DNA of 27,727 nt, from NCBI RefSeq assembly GCF_000717025.1, contig NZ_JNXG01000030.1, forward strand, positions 1-27,727. The letters are read 5' to 3'. Under the pieces are notes generated by a model. That model was not told the origin of the DNA and did no database searches. It saw only the letters and a program-made list of their open reading frames with translations. Positions within the stretch are counted from its first letter, which is position 1. Each line of letters opens with the position of its first letter. The translations under genes and the position numbers were made by a program. This stretch comes from Streptomyces atroolivaceus (lineage in GTDB: Bacteria; Actinomycetota; Actinomycetes; Streptomycetales; Streptomycetaceae). This document shows positions 15,345 through 23,633 of the stretch, in pieces.

Positions 15345-16525
15345 AGCTGGTCGATCTCCTGAGCGGGTCGGTGCGGTGTGAGGGGGGCAGTGAGAACGGG
15401 TGTGTCGAGCGGGTCGTGGTGAATGTGGGCCCGGGGGGTGCCCTGGTGCAGGAGGGTACGCACAGCCGTGGTGACCATGTCGGGCGGACCGCAGAGGAAG
15501 GCTTCGTGCCAGTCCCAGGGGCCGAACTCGTTGAGGACCTGCGGGAGTGTGCCTTGCTGGCCGGGAATGTCCTCGTGGGACACGGCGGCCCTGACGGACA
15601 GCCAATGGTGACGTTGGGCCAGGCGCAGCATGTCATCGAGGCCGTACAGTTCCTGGGCGGTACGGGCTCCGACGAACAGGTCTACGTGGCGGCGCATTCC
15701 AGAGGCGGCGGCTTGCTCGATCAGGGCGCGGATCGGCGCGAGACCGGTCCCGCCGGCCACCATCAACAGGTCGCGGTCGCCTGCCGTGGCGAGGGTCATC
15801 TCGCCCTGGGGCGGTCCGAGCCGGACCCTGTGTCCAGGGGCGGCGTGGTGAACCAGGGCGTTGCTGACCTGGCCGTGACGGACGGCACGGACGTGGAACG
15901 TGAGCGTGTGGTCCGTGCGCGGCAGGTGTGCGGGGGAATAGTGCCGCCATGTGCGGGGGTACCAGGGGGTTTCCATGCTCACGTACTGGCCGGCGACGTA
16001 GGGGTAGGGCAGGTCGGTCTGCACCGTGATCTCGGCGATGTCGTGGCCCCGGTACTCACGACGGATGATCTGCGCGTCCCAGGAAGCCGGACGCAGGCGG
16101 GTGTCATCCTCAGCTGCCGCGATCATCACCTGTGCGGCGATGGTGTAGGCGCGGGTCCAGGCGGCGGCGACCTCGGAGTTCCAGGCGGTGCCCGCGTAGC
16201 GGGCCAGCGAGGCCACGAGACAGTCGCCCACTGCCGGGTAGTGGTCCTCCAGCGCTCCGAACTTGCGGTGGTCCCGGCCGAGCCGGGAACAGAACTGCAC
16301 GAGGTTGTCGACGTCGTCGACGAGATCGATGATGCGCAGCAGTCCGCGCAGCAGCCGGTCACGCTGGACATCCATGTTGTCCGGGAACAGCCCTCGGACC
16401 TCGGGATACCGGGCGAAGAGGATGGCGTAGAAGTAGACGGTCATCTCCGACGCCTGTGGCGCGACCACCGCCAGGCTCGTACGTACCAGGGATATCTCCC
16501 GGTCTGTCAGCGGGGCGGCCGTCAC
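15341..16525 (-). CDS. Flavohaemoglobin-like protein (globin + FAD/NAD reductase)
   Basis: The 394-residue product matches flavohaemoglobin (Hmp) in length and order. The globin domain is 1-140, with Tyr33 at the B10 position, Gln54 near E7 and proximal His95 in Glu-Asp-His-Tyr-Pro. The FAD-binding barrel is about 150-250, with RHYSPAH. The NAD domain is about 255-380, with VAGGTGLAP, VGARTAQELY and FLCGPPDM. The family oxidises nitric oxide to nitrate using NAD(P)H. GTG at 16525 is chosen because GAGG lies seven bases upstream and the globin begins at once; the frame is open to 16609. It overlaps the PNPOx-family gene by four bases and leads a probable operon with the repeat protein and sIHF paralogue. 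Confidence 0.93.
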   Translation of the reverse strand: MTAAPLTDREISLVRTSLAVVAPQASEMTVYFYAILFARYPEVRGLFPDNMDVQRDRLLRGLLRIIDLVDDVDNLVQFCSRLGRDHRKFGALEDHYPAVGDCLVASLARYAGTAWNSEVAAAWTRAYTIAAQVMIAAAEDDTRLRPASWDAQIIRREYRGHDIAEITVQTDLPYPYVAGQYVSMETPWYPRTWRHYSPAHLPRTDHTLTFHVRAVRHGQVSNALVHHAAPGHRVRLGPPQGEMTLATAGDRDLLMVAGGTGLAPIRALIEQAAASGMRRHVDLFVGARTAQELYGLDDMLRLAQRHHWLSVRAAVSHEDIPGQQGTLPQVLNEFGPWDWHEAFLCGPPDMVTTAVRTLLHQGTPRAHIHHDPLDTPVLTAPLTPHRPAQEIDQL

Positions 16526-16636
16526 GACCGGACCTCGGAGAGCACGGGGCGGAGGTACGTCTTCACTCGTCGAGCGGAAACGGCGGGAGGGGCAGCAGAT
16601 GTCGCACACGGTGAGGGGATCACCAGGCGTACCAGA

Positions 16637-16643
16637 TGTGCTG
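16637..16643 (+). promoter_or_regulatory. TGTGCTG half-site upstream of flavohaemoglobin gene
   Basis: This copy of TGTGCTG, about 112 bases before the chosen start, equals the right arm of the perfect palindrome at 16787-16801. It lies beside an A/T-rich stretch (16649-16656) and a minus-strand TAAGAT (16660-16665) that could be a -10 element. Candidate regulator site only. Confidence 0.35.
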
Positions 16644-16786
16644 ACATGTAAAAATTCGCAATCTTAGAAGGACGTTCCGTGTCGCTCGGGTTCAGAACAG
16701 CGAAAGTGTGATCAGCGGACGAGTCATTGTGCACATAGGGCGGCAGGGTCGAACCCACCCCTGACATCCAACCTGCATGGACAATT

Positions 16787-16801
16787 CAGCACATTGTGCT
16801 G
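16787..16801. promoter_or_regulatory. 15-bp perfect palindrome CAGCACATTGTGCTG
   Basis: The arms CAGCACA and TGTGCTG are exact complements around one central base. It lies about 260 bases upstream of the flavohaemoglobin-like start; a related TGTGCACA occurs at 16728-16735 and a single arm at 16637. This looks like an operator family for a dimeric regulator. No regulator gene is adjacent, and the sites do not match Rex or NsrR consensus sequences I remember. Confidence 0.5.
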
Positions 16802-17370
16802 GAAACCAACCGTTCGCGATCAGCCCGTACCGCGAGCGTGAGCCTGCGGCAGGGCGCGCCACCAGGGCCTCTGACGGTCCGGGACTGCCCCGGAGGAGCC
16901 CCGGGCAGTCAGGACGCGAGCGCGATGGGGAGATTCGGTAAGCAAAGCTATGCGATCAAGTGAAGGTACGTCAGCGGCCTGCCGGCAATCGGTCGCGTCC
17001 CGCAGATCACCGGTGTCAGCCGAATCGACTGCACAACTCCCGGCGCCACCCCGGTCGGCGCCCCCACACGATGAAGGCCGGGCCGACGCCCCGAGACCCG
17101 GAAGGGAATCCGGCGCCCCCAGCGTCACTCGACGGCACACCACACCCGGCCAGCACCGGGACATCACCGGCGAACCGCCGAGACGATCACCAAGTGAAGA
17201 GGCTGGGGAATTCGAGGTTCAAGTTGACGCCACTGTGATCGACGAGCAGGCGGAGACCCTGTCCTTGAAGGTCGCGTCCGGTGAAGGAAATGCCTCTCCG
17301 GAGTCACCCCGAATCAGTTTGCCCGCGACCAGTTCGCCTTCGAGACCTCTGAAAGAATTCGCGAGCGACG
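16802..17370. other. Long intergenic stretch, no gene supported
   Basis: Open frames on both strands (for example plus 16950 onward and minus 17219-17407) have no sustained third-position bias and no known motifs. A/T content is higher than in neighbouring genes. I see nothing to annotate before the hairpin at 17371. Confidence 0.4.
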
Positions 17371-17412
17371 TGCGGGTGGGCCGCGACTCCGTTTCGTCGC
17401 GGCCCACCCGCA
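17371..17412. terminator. 17-bp perfect hairpin, orphan terminator-like element
   Basis: TGCGGGTGGGCCGCGAC (17371-17387) pairs perfectly with 17396-17412 around an 8-base loop. This is the strongest stem in the window after the one at 7722. No gene clearly ends beside it on either strand, so either an unrecognised transcript ends here or it is left from a decayed gene. Confidence 0.75.
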
Positions 17413-17640
17413 GGTATCAGGACTCTCTCTTCAGTCGTTGGTTACCAGCGGCACCAGCGACCTCGCCCACCACGGCTTGCCGGCGGTCCGATGACGAAAT
17501 AGTGCAGTCGCACATCCCGGCCTTTCAGACCTGCCGCCGGCACAGCCGGCCCTGCCCCACATCCGCTTGCACCGACACTCCACCCGGTGGGCCATCCAGG
17601 AGATCCACCTGGTCGAGCGGTGGTCCGCCGAGGCATGGGA
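17413..17640. other. Possible 3' fragment of a plus-strand gene
   Basis: On the plus strand, about 17550-17643, a codon-biased run reads PHIRLHRHSTRWAIQEIHLV and continues a few residues to a TAG at 17641-17643. Its frame is closed by a stop near 17490. It looks like the tail of a broken gene; the family is not recognised. Its stop overlaps the stop of the DUF6131 gene on the other strand. Confidence 0.3.
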
Positions 17641-17796
17641 CTAGAAGTAGTGCTTACGCCCGCCGACCTTACGCCCGCTTGCCCCAAGGATCCACAGGAC
17701 GGCACCCACCACGACGAGCACACTACCGATGGTCGTCAGCAACGAAATGCCGACAAGCAAGCCGATGACGAGCAGAATGGCACCGAGCAGGATCAT
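17641..17796 (-). CDS. DUF6131-type small membrane protein
   Basis: A 51-residue protein: ATG at 17796, then MILLGAILLVIGLLVGISLL, a short turn, a second hydrophobic segment (SVLVVVGAVLWILGA) and the tail Gly-Arg-Lys-Val-Gly-Gly-Arg-Lys-His-Tyr-Phe. Two membrane helices with a Gly-Gly-Arg-(Arg/Lys)-His-Tyr-aromatic end are the signature of the actinobacterial DUF6131 family, whose function is unknown. GGGA lies about seven bases upstream. ATGs at 17808 and 17811 would add four or five residues but have no visible ribosome site. Confidence 0.85.
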   Translation of the reverse strand: MILLGAILLVIGLLVGISLLTTIGSVLVVVGAVLWILGASGRKVGGRKHYF

Positions 17797-18167
17797 GACT
17801 ATTCCCATCATCGAGTTTCGTAGGCGCGTGCCCGAATCCGCTTCGCAGCGGACTCATGGCACCCGACAGGTACAACTGGACAACTTCACACCGACAGCGA
17901 CAAGGTCACTGCCGCGCTCATCCTGGTGCCCCGCGTCGTCGGGTTCATGCACACCTCTAGGTCACAACCGGATCCAAAAGATTCACAGCGCTGTTTCACA
18001 GAACCTGCCGGCACCGGAACGTGCAGCAGCGGTGCACCTCCGCTCGCGCTCAGAGGAGGCCTACGACCGGCTCGGCAGACAGCGCGACGGGCGGAGCAGG
18101 CCGGTCGGCCGATGCACAAGCCGGACAACGCACGCCCGATCCGTCGCCGGACGACCCGCAGGGTCGG
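17797..18167. other. Intergenic region between DUF6131 gene and epoxide-hydrolase-like gene
   Basis: It contains the expected promoter of the DUF6131 gene. A short stem TCCGCT-TCGC-AGCGGA is visible near 17838-17853. No coding region is supported on either strand and no tRNA-like fold was seen. Confidence 0.4.
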
Positions 18168-19403
18168 TCAGGGCCTGCGGCCCCGGAAGGTGCGGCGCAG
18201 GTCGCCGACCCAGGCGTCGGGGTTCTCCCAGGGAATGAAGTGGCCGCCGTGGTCATGGGCGTTGACGTTGACGTGGTTGAACCAATCGCCCTGCGGGCCG
18301 GTCTTGAACGCCCGGACGCGCTCGGCGGCGGTGTGGATGCCGGGCGGGTTCTCGTACGTGACGAAGGTGAGGCCGACCGGGGCCTGCACGACCGGGGTAC
18401 GGTCGTGGGCGGGGACCCAGGGGTAACGGTTGGCGTTGTCGTAGTAACGCATCGACGTGGCGATGGAGTTGTTCACCCAGTAGATCGTGGCGTGAGTCAG
18501 CAGGTCGTCCTTGGTGAACACGGACTCGACATCGCCTCCGTTGTCGCTCCAGGCGTTCCAGCGCTCGAGCAGCCAGGCGAGGAGTCCGGCGGGTGAGTCG
18601 CTCAGCCCGTGGGCGAGGGTGGCGCCGTCGAGCACGTGCACGGCGAGGTGGGACGCCGAGCGGTTGTCCAGCTCGATGATGCGGGCGCGAATGTCAGCGG
18701 GCTGGTCGTCGGTGAGGGGCCTGTTCCGGGCGAAGTCCCAGGCACGAGGGCCGGTGAAGAAGTCGAGCGGCAGACCTGAGCCGATGTGGATCCCGTACAG
18801 CTCGTCGGCGTACTTGTGGCCGAGCTGGCTGGAGACGATCCCGCCGATGTCGCAGCCCCCGGCGGCGTACTTCTCGTATCCCAGGGTCTCGGTCATCAGG
18901 GTGTGCCAGAGGTCGGAGACCTTCCAGAAGTTGACGTCCGCAAAGCCGGTGAGCGGGCCGGGGAAACCGAAGCCGGGCAGTGACGGCACTATGACGTCGA
19001 ACGCGTCGGCGGGGTCACCGCCGAACGCGGCCGGGTCGGCGAGCGGGTCGATCACCTTCGACCAGTGCCAGAAGGTCCACGGCCAGCCGTGGGTGAGGAT
19101 CAACGGGATCGGACGCGGGCCGCGGCCGGGCTTGCGCATGAAGTGCACCGGGACACCGGCCACGTTCACCTGGTAGTGCTCGTAGGCGTTGATGGCGGTC
19201 TCGGCAGTACGCCAGTCGTAGCCGTCCCGCCAGTGAGCGACAAGCTCACGGAGATAGCTGTCCGGGACGCCGTAGGACCAGTCCCCGTTCCCCTCGTCCA
19301 GCGGAGGACGAGTCGATGTGAGACGGACGCGCAGGTCGTCGAGGACCTCGTCGGGCACACGGATCGGGGTCGGCTCCAGTGGGAAGGCATGCGAGGTGAT
19401 CAT
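18168..19403 (-). CDS. Epoxide hydrolase-like alpha/beta hydrolase
   Basis: The 411-residue protein has the N-terminal epoxide-hydrolase segment (about 5-110, starting around AFPLEPTPIRVPD) followed by the alpha/beta-hydrolase core. The oxyanion motif is HGWP (105-108). The nucleophile is Asp185 in Gly-Gly-Cys-Asp-Ile-Gly-Gly, where the family usually has Gly-Gly-Asp-Trp-Gly. The base is the His in HDHGGHF near the C-terminus. Family members open epoxides to diols; many actinobacterial copies have unknown substrates. ATG at 19403 has AAGGA seven bases upstream, overlapping the TAA stop of the response regulator 10 bases before, so it forms an operon with the two-component system. Confidence 0.92.
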   Translation of the reverse strand: MITSHAFPLEPTPIRVPDEVLDDLRVRLTSTRPPLDEGNGDWSYGVPDSYLRELVAHWRDGYDWRTAETAINAYEHYQVNVAGVPVHFMRKPGRGPRPIPLILTHGWPWTFWHWSKVIDPLADPAAFGGDPADAFDVIVPSLPGFGFPGPLTGFADVNFWKVSDLWHTLMTETLGYEKYAAGGCDIGGIVSSQLGHKYADELYGIHIGSGLPLDFFTGPRAWDFARNRPLTDDQPADIRARIIELDNRSASHLAVHVLDGATLAHGLSDSPAGLLAWLLERWNAWSDNGGDVESVFTKDDLLTHATIYWVNNSIATSMRYYDNANRYPWVPAHDRTPVVQAPVGLTFVTYENPPGIHTAAERVRAFKTGPQGDWFNHVNVNAHDHGGHFIPWENPDAWVGDLRRTFRGRRP

Positions 19404-19413
19404 GGCGTGGTCC

Positions 19414-20178
19414 TTATTGAGCAGGGGAAGGGTTGTCGTCGGCCTGATGGGCGCTTGGGCGGCGATCCGGGCCGTTCAGGAACGAGAAACTGCGTCCTGC
19501 TCTGCGTCCTGCTCCCGTGACAGGGCCGCCGGCCAGGCCGTTTTCCCAGGCCCAGACGGCGATGCCCACACGGTTGCGGGCCTTCAGCTTCGCCTGGACG
19601 TTCGCGAGGTGGGTCTTGGCGGTGCCCGGCGAGATGAAGAGCCTTTCGCCGATCTGGGCATTGGTGAGGCCCTGGGCGACCAGGCGGGCGATCTCCTGCT
19701 CCCTCGCGGTGAGAGGCGACGGGGCGGTGGGTGGGGCAGGGGCGAGTGTCCGGAGCAGGCGCACCGTGATCTGAGGGCTGATGAGGATGTCACCGGCCAT
19801 CGCCGCTCTGACGCCCTCTATCAGCAGTCCGGGGCCCGAGCGCTTGAGCAGGAACCCGCAGGCGCCGTCGCGCAGTGCCGTGCGTACGTAATCGTCGTGG
19901 TCGAAGGTGGTGACGACAAGGACTCGCATCGGTTCGGGCACGTCGGGACCGGCGAGGCGGCGGGTGAGTTCGAGGCCGTCCAGGCCCGGCATGCGGATGT
20001 CGGCGAGGATCAGGTCCGGGCTCAGGGTGCGGGCGAGGTGAAGTGCGGTGAGGCCGTCCGCAGCCTCGCCGGCCACCGTCATGTCGGGCTGGGAGCCGAG
20101 GATCAGGCGGAAGCCGCTGCGGACGTCTTCCTGGTCGTCGGCGATGAGGATGCGGGTCGGTGTGGAGGACTTCGTCAC
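19414..20178 (-). CDS. NarL/LuxR-family response regulator
   Basis: The 254-residue product has a receiver domain (about 8-125) with acidic pocket Asp14/Asp15, phospho-acceptor Asp60 in LILADIRMPG, Thr-Thr and Lys in FLLKRSGP, and a LuxR-type helix-turn-helix (about 150-212) including LTAREQEIARLVAQGLTNAQ and GTAKTHLANVQAKL. A C-terminal tail of about 40 residues rich in Gly/Arg/Ser/Pro is additional. GTG at 20178 shares GTGA with the histidine kinase stop; an upstream reading to 20226 is not favoured. It ends in TAA. With the kinase upstream and the hydrolase downstream it forms one operon. Confidence 0.95.
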   Translation of the reverse strand: MTKSSTPTRILIADDQEDVRSGFRLILGSQPDMTVAGEAADGLTALHLARTLSPDLILADIRMPGLDGLELTRRLAGPDVPEPMRVLVVTTFDHDDYVRTALRDGACGFLLKRSGPGLLIEGVRAAMAGDILISPQITVRLLRTLAPAPPTAPSPLTAREQEIARLVAQGLTNAQIGERLFISPGTAKTHLANVQAKLKARNRVGIAVWAWENGLAGGPVTGAGRRAGRSFSFLNGPDRRPSAHQADDNPSPAQ

Positions 20179-21290
20179 GCTGTCTCCTGAGGGAGCGCGG
20201 CCGGCAAGACAGCGGCGAGCTGCCATCCTCCGTTGCCGTGCGGGCCGGCCGTAAGGGCTCCGTCGAGGGCCTGCACGCGCTCGGTGAGGCCGGAAAGGCC
20301 GAGGCCGCCCCGGAAAGCGGGGCGACGGGCCGGGGTGTGGTGGGCGCCGCGGTCGTTGGTGACCCGGATCTCGACGGTGCTGGCCGTTGAGGTGAGTGCG
20401 ACGGTGGCGCGGGTGGCTTGGGGAGCATGTCGGCGGATGTTGGTCAGTCCCTCGACGACTATGCGGTACGCGGCGGCGCCTGCTTCGCGCGAGAGCGACT
20501 CCTCGGCGTGGGACGACATGTCCAGATGCGCCTCCGTGGCCCCAGCGGAAGTAAAGGTTTCCACGAGGGAGGGTATGTGGGACACCCCGGGAAGCGGCTC
20601 GGCGACGGCAGGCCCCTCCGGTCCGTGCAGCATCTGCACGGACCGGTCCATCGCTGCCAGGGCGCTCAGGCCCGCCTTCTCGATGCGCTCGAGGGCGAGC
20701 ACGGACTGGGAGGGATCGGTGGCGGCCACGAAGCGGGCCGCCTGCGCCTGAACGACGATTCCGCTGATGTCATGGGCGACGAAGTCGTGCAGGTCACGTG
20801 ACAGCTGCTGGCGTTGGGCGCTGCGCGCCTCCGCCACAGCACGCCGGCGGCGGTGTTCCTGTCGGCGGGGGTAGGCGCCGGCGGTCACGGCGGCGACTAC
20901 GGGAAGCAGCCAGAACGTGGCGATCCCCATGGCTTCCAGGAAGGACTCGCCTGTAACCAGTGGTACGGGCCAGAGGCTCACCGCGAGTGCGGTCAGCGGG
21001 AGGGCCGCCGCAAGTTCGCGTGGAGGTGACCACCGGGTGACCGCGACCAGGAGAAGCAGGAGGACGAGGGTCTCCGCAAGCTTCCAGCCGGAACCGAGTC
21101 CGGCCCCTGGTACGGCGAAGCTCGTGATCAGGGAGAGGGCCGCGCATCCTGTGACCGGGCGGGCGAGACGGCCGCGCCGCCGGCGGACTTCGACACGGGG
21201 ACAGACAAGGGCCCACACCAGGATGCCTGCGGCCGCGAGGGACGGCGCAACGCCAAGCCCCATGACGGCGGTACCGCTTGATTCCCACAT
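20175..21290 (-). CDS. NarL-type sensor histidine kinase
   Basis: The 371-residue protein has five hydrophobic segments in residues 10-140, a HisKA_3 dimerisation domain with phospho-acceptor His168 in SRDLHDFVAHD, and an HATPase_c domain with EGLTNIRRHA (N box) and a Gly-Leu-Gly-Leu-Ser-Gly-Leu G box. There is no large extracellular sensor loop, so it resembles intramembrane-sensing kinases. ATG at 21290 is chosen as the first good start before the membrane region. No ribosome site precedes it, but TACGCT ends seven bases upstream and could be a -10 element, which would make the mRNA leaderless or nearly so; a longer frame to 21428 is less likely. The response regulator overlaps by four bases. 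Confidence 0.9.
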   Translation of the reverse strand: MWESSGTAVMGLGVAPSLAAAGILVWALVCPRVEVRRRRGRLARPVTGCAALSLITSFAVPGAGLGSGWKLAETLVLLLLLVAVTRWSPPRELAAALPLTALAVSLWPVPLVTGESFLEAMGIATFWLLPVVAAVTAGAYPRRQEHRRRRAVAEARSAQRQQLSRDLHDFVAHDISGIVVQAQAARFVAATDPSQSVLALERIEKAGLSALAAMDRSVQMLHGPEGPAVAEPLPGVSHIPSLVETFTSAGATEAHLDMSSHAEESLSREAGAAAYRIVVEGLTNIRRHAPQATRATVALTSTASTVEIRVTNDRGAHHTPARRPAFRGGLGLSGLTERVQALDGALTAGPHGNGGWQLAAVLPAALPQETA

Positions 21291-21325
21291 GGCGATCAGC
21301 GTACGGGCGGGCGCTTCGACGGTGC

Positions 21326-21345
21326 TCTCTGCCGAACGGCAGAGA
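21326..21345. promoter_or_regulatory. 20-bp perfect palindrome between kinase operon and secreted protein
   Basis: TCTCTGCCGAACGGCAGAGA is fully self-complementary. It lies 35 bases upstream of the kinase start and about 125 bases upstream of the divergent secreted-protein gene, a good position for a binding site controlling both. NarL-type regulators bind such dyads, so the response regulator of this operon is the first candidate. Confidence 0.6.
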
Positions 21346-21470
21346 AGCGCTGGAGGGCGGAGCTGTTTCAGGGCCGATCGGCGGATGGGACCGCTGTGGG
21401 CGCCGGGGTGAAGCTTGGGCCGTTCCACCGACAGGACGGACCAACCCCGCCCGCATCAAAGGAGTTCACC

Positions 21471-22112
21471 ATGCGCAACACCGCAATCGGCGCGACGGCA
21501 GCCATCGCCGTCCTCGCCGGGCTGCTCGCGGCCGGGCCCGCCCCCGCAGCCCCGGTTCCGTCCGCCGGGAAGGAACCGGCCAGGACCGCGAGCGTGCATG
21601 GAAAGGCACGCATCTCCTACGTCGAGTCGATCGACCACGACATCCGCTTCGCCGTCCATGCCGAACAGATGCCGTTCACCCGGCCGTTGCCTCCTCAGCT
21701 GCCTCATGGTCTGCCCACGGACGCCCGGGGCACGCTGAAGATCTCCCACACCGTCCCTGGCGGAGCCACGGGGTGGGCGGAGGCCAAGGTGGACTGCCTG
21801 GTCACCAGCGGGCGGACGGCAACCCTGACCGCAGTCGTGACGAAGTCGCACGATGACGAGAACGGCGCCCGGCTGGGCATCAGCGTCCAGCAGGGCGCCG
21901 AGGGCGAGCCGGACCGGCTCGGCTTCTCCTGGGGGGTGGTGAACGTCGCCCCCGAGCACGTCGATGAGGACGGCTTGCTCATGACACCGCAGGTCGGTAC
22001 CTGTATGGCCCCTGCACCGTTCACGACCGTGATCAAGGGGGGCTTCAAGGTCGTCCACGCCGAGATCACGAAGACTGTCGCGCCGCCGGAAGCGGCTGGC
22101 CACCGTGGATGA
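21471..22112 (+). CDS. Secreted protein of unknown function
   Basis: A 213-residue protein with a clear Sec signal peptide: Met-Arg-Asn-Thr, a hydrophobic core AAIAVLAGLLAAG and cleavage near Ala-Pro-Ala-Ala (about residue 27). The mature part has two Cys (near Val-Asp-Cys and Gly-Thr-Cys) that could pair, and is otherwise beta-rich with no motif I recognise. ATG at 21471 is preceded by AAAGGAG six bases upstream. It is divergent from the two-component operon, with a 20-bp palindrome between them, so it may be a regulon member or the sensed cell-surface component. Confidence 0.88.
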   Translation: MRNTAIGATAAIAVLAGLLAAGPAPAAPVPSAGKEPARTASVHGKARISYVESIDHDIRFAVHAEQMPFTRPLPPQLPHGLPTDARGTLKISHTVPGGATGWAEAKVDCLVTSGRTATLTAVVTKSHDDENGARLGISVQQGAEGEPDRLGFSWGVVNVAPEHVDEDGLLMTPQVGTCMAPAPFTTVIKGGFKVVHAEITKTVAPPEAAGHRG

Positions 22113-22438
22113 CACCCTTACCGCCGCAGCGGCCGCACCGCAGGCCTCCCTCTCGCTGCGCCCGGCGGCGCATGCCGTCGCACTGAACCCGGCGCCGTCA
22201 GGGCTGTGGCGTAGCGCCGTTGCCCTGGGCTGGAACTCCGGATTCACCGAAGTTCACCGAACAGGGCCTTCGCCCGGAAGACCTCCCCGGTGAAGGGACC
22301 CGCTATCTGATCGGAAGCAGCCTGTTCGCCGGGGCGGTCGGACTGCTCACCTTGGTCCTGGTCCACCAAGGGGCGGGCAACTCCCGTACTGTGTACCGGT
22401 CCTGGGCGGTCGCAGGGTTCCCGTACGGGCTGCGGTGA
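22105..22438 (+). pseudogene. Small membrane-protein gene broken by a 10-bp tandem duplication
   Basis: A frame starting at GTG 22105 (overlapping the end of the secreted-protein gene by eight bases) is GC3-biased through TrpAsnSerGlyPheThrGlu, then goes out of frame. If one copy of the 10-bp repeat at 22242-22261 is removed, it runs on through GLRPEDLPGEGTRYLIGSSL, a hydrophobic segment (FAGAVGLLTLVLV) and a short tail to TGA at 22436-22438, giving about 107 residues with one membrane helix. Both halves show codon bias in their own frames. Without the deletion the product stops at 22291-22293. Family unknown. The overlap suggests translational coupling to the secreted protein. Confidence 0.55.
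22242..22261 (+). repeat. 10-bp tandem duplication causing a frameshift
   Basis: ATTCACCGAA is followed directly by GTTCACCGAA, identical at nine of ten positions. The length is not a multiple of three, so it moves the reading frame of the small gene by one base. Confidence 0.8.
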
Positions 22439-22681
22439 TCCCGGCCTCTCTCGGGGTGGCGGGGACGCCGACTCCCGCTGCGGGCAGGCCGCGGACCATG
22501 CGCGTGAGCCCGACTCTGCCCGCGCTGAGCTGGGCTACCTCATGGTCGGCGCTGTACGCGTGAGGCAACACCCTGTCCTCCACGTGAGTGCCCGAGAGGA
22601 AGCCGTCCAGCAGATCCCGAGTCGCCCGACGCTCGGCAAGGTGTCTTGTGGATCGCTTCGAGCGGCTGCGATCATCCCGGA

Positions 22682-23359
22682 ATGAATTCGCGAGCAGTCG
22701 GCATACCCGAGGTGGACGGCACCGAACAGGTGGCCGTTGTGGTCGATGTGATGCGGGCGTTCACCACCGCCGCATGGGCGTTCCACCGCGGAGCAAGCAA
22801 GATCGTTCTCGCTGCCGACACGGACGAGGCACTGGCGGTCAAGGCGCGTCATCCGCGCTGGCTCGCGCTCAAGGACGGAGCGGCGGTCAGTGGGTTCGAC
22901 CTGGTCAACTCCCCTGGCCTGATCCAGGAGGCCGACTTGTCCGGCCGAACCGTGATTCAGAAGACCACTGCGGGAACGGTCGGGGCCCTGGCGGTCGTCG
23001 AGGCGCAATTGGTGCTGTGCGCCAGTTTCGTCGTGGCAGGCGCGACGGTCCGGGCCCTGGCGGACGCCGGCGCCCATCCGGTGACGTTCGTGATCACCGG
23101 TGAGGACGGCCGAGCCGCCGAGGATCTTGCGTGCGCCGAGTACTTGGACCGGCTCCTGGCCGGGGATCATCTCGACCCCGGCCCCTATCTGCACCGCGCC
23201 CGCACCTCCCCAGCCGCGGACGACCTGCGCGACGGGCGCCGGCGCGGTGCTCACCCCGCCGATGTGGAATTGTGTGCGCAGTTGGACCGGTTCGACTTCG
23301 CCATGAAGGTCGGGATCGAGGAGGGGCTGGCCGTGCTGAGGCCGTTCCGGACCCCGTGA
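22682..23359 (+). CDS. ComB-like (2-phosphosulfolactate phosphatase family) protein
   Basis: The 225-residue product matches the ComB family (PF04029). It shows [20 protein letters not shown], then [24 protein letters not shown] and [12 protein letters not shown] in the family order. In methanogens ComB dephosphorylates 2-phospho-3-sulfolactate in coenzyme M synthesis; bacterial homologues outside sulfonate pathways have unclear substrates. ATG at 22682 is used because homology begins shortly after. The ribosome site is weak, and a TTG at 22646 with AAGGTG upstream is an alternative adding 12 residues. No other sulfonate genes are adjacent. The 240 bases before it hold no gene I can support. 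Confidence 0.85.
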   Translation: MNSRAVGIPEVDGTEQVAVVVDVMRAFTTAAWAFHRGASKIVLAADTDEALAVKARHPRWLALKDGAAVSGFDLVNSPGLIQEADLSGRTVIQKTTAGTVGALAVVEAQLVLCASFVVAGATVRALADAGAHPVTFVITGEDGRAAEDLACAEYLDRLLAGDHLDPGPYLHRARTSPAADDLRDGRRRGAHPADVELCAQLDRFDFAMKVGIEEGLAVLRPFRTP

Positions 23360-23633
23360 GAATGGTCCTTGACGAAGTCGGTGATCCGTCGGGTGCTGCA
23401 GCGCCGCTTGCGCAGCGGGAACCGGCCCTTGAGCGCGGCCACGTCCTGCTCGCCCACGGCGCGGACCTCAAGCCGCATGGTGGACCGAACGGCGCGGCGT
23501 CGGAGCGAGGTGCGGCCTCAGCTCCTCAAGCTGCCATGTGGATGACCCAGCTGCCGCGTCGCTCAGCAGGAGCCATGCACCGCCGTCCGACCACCACCCT
23601 GTGGCGGCCGGGTGGGTGACTCGACCGCCACCG

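Noticed and set aside
16640..16680. NsrR or Rex binding site upstream of the flavohaemoglobin gene
   Set aside because: The A/T-rich bases do not match the consensus sequences I recall well enough to name a regulator.
16950..17768. Plus-strand open frame of 272 codons
   Set aside because: No codon bias or motif, crosses the 17-bp hairpin and the opposite-strand DUF6131 gene.
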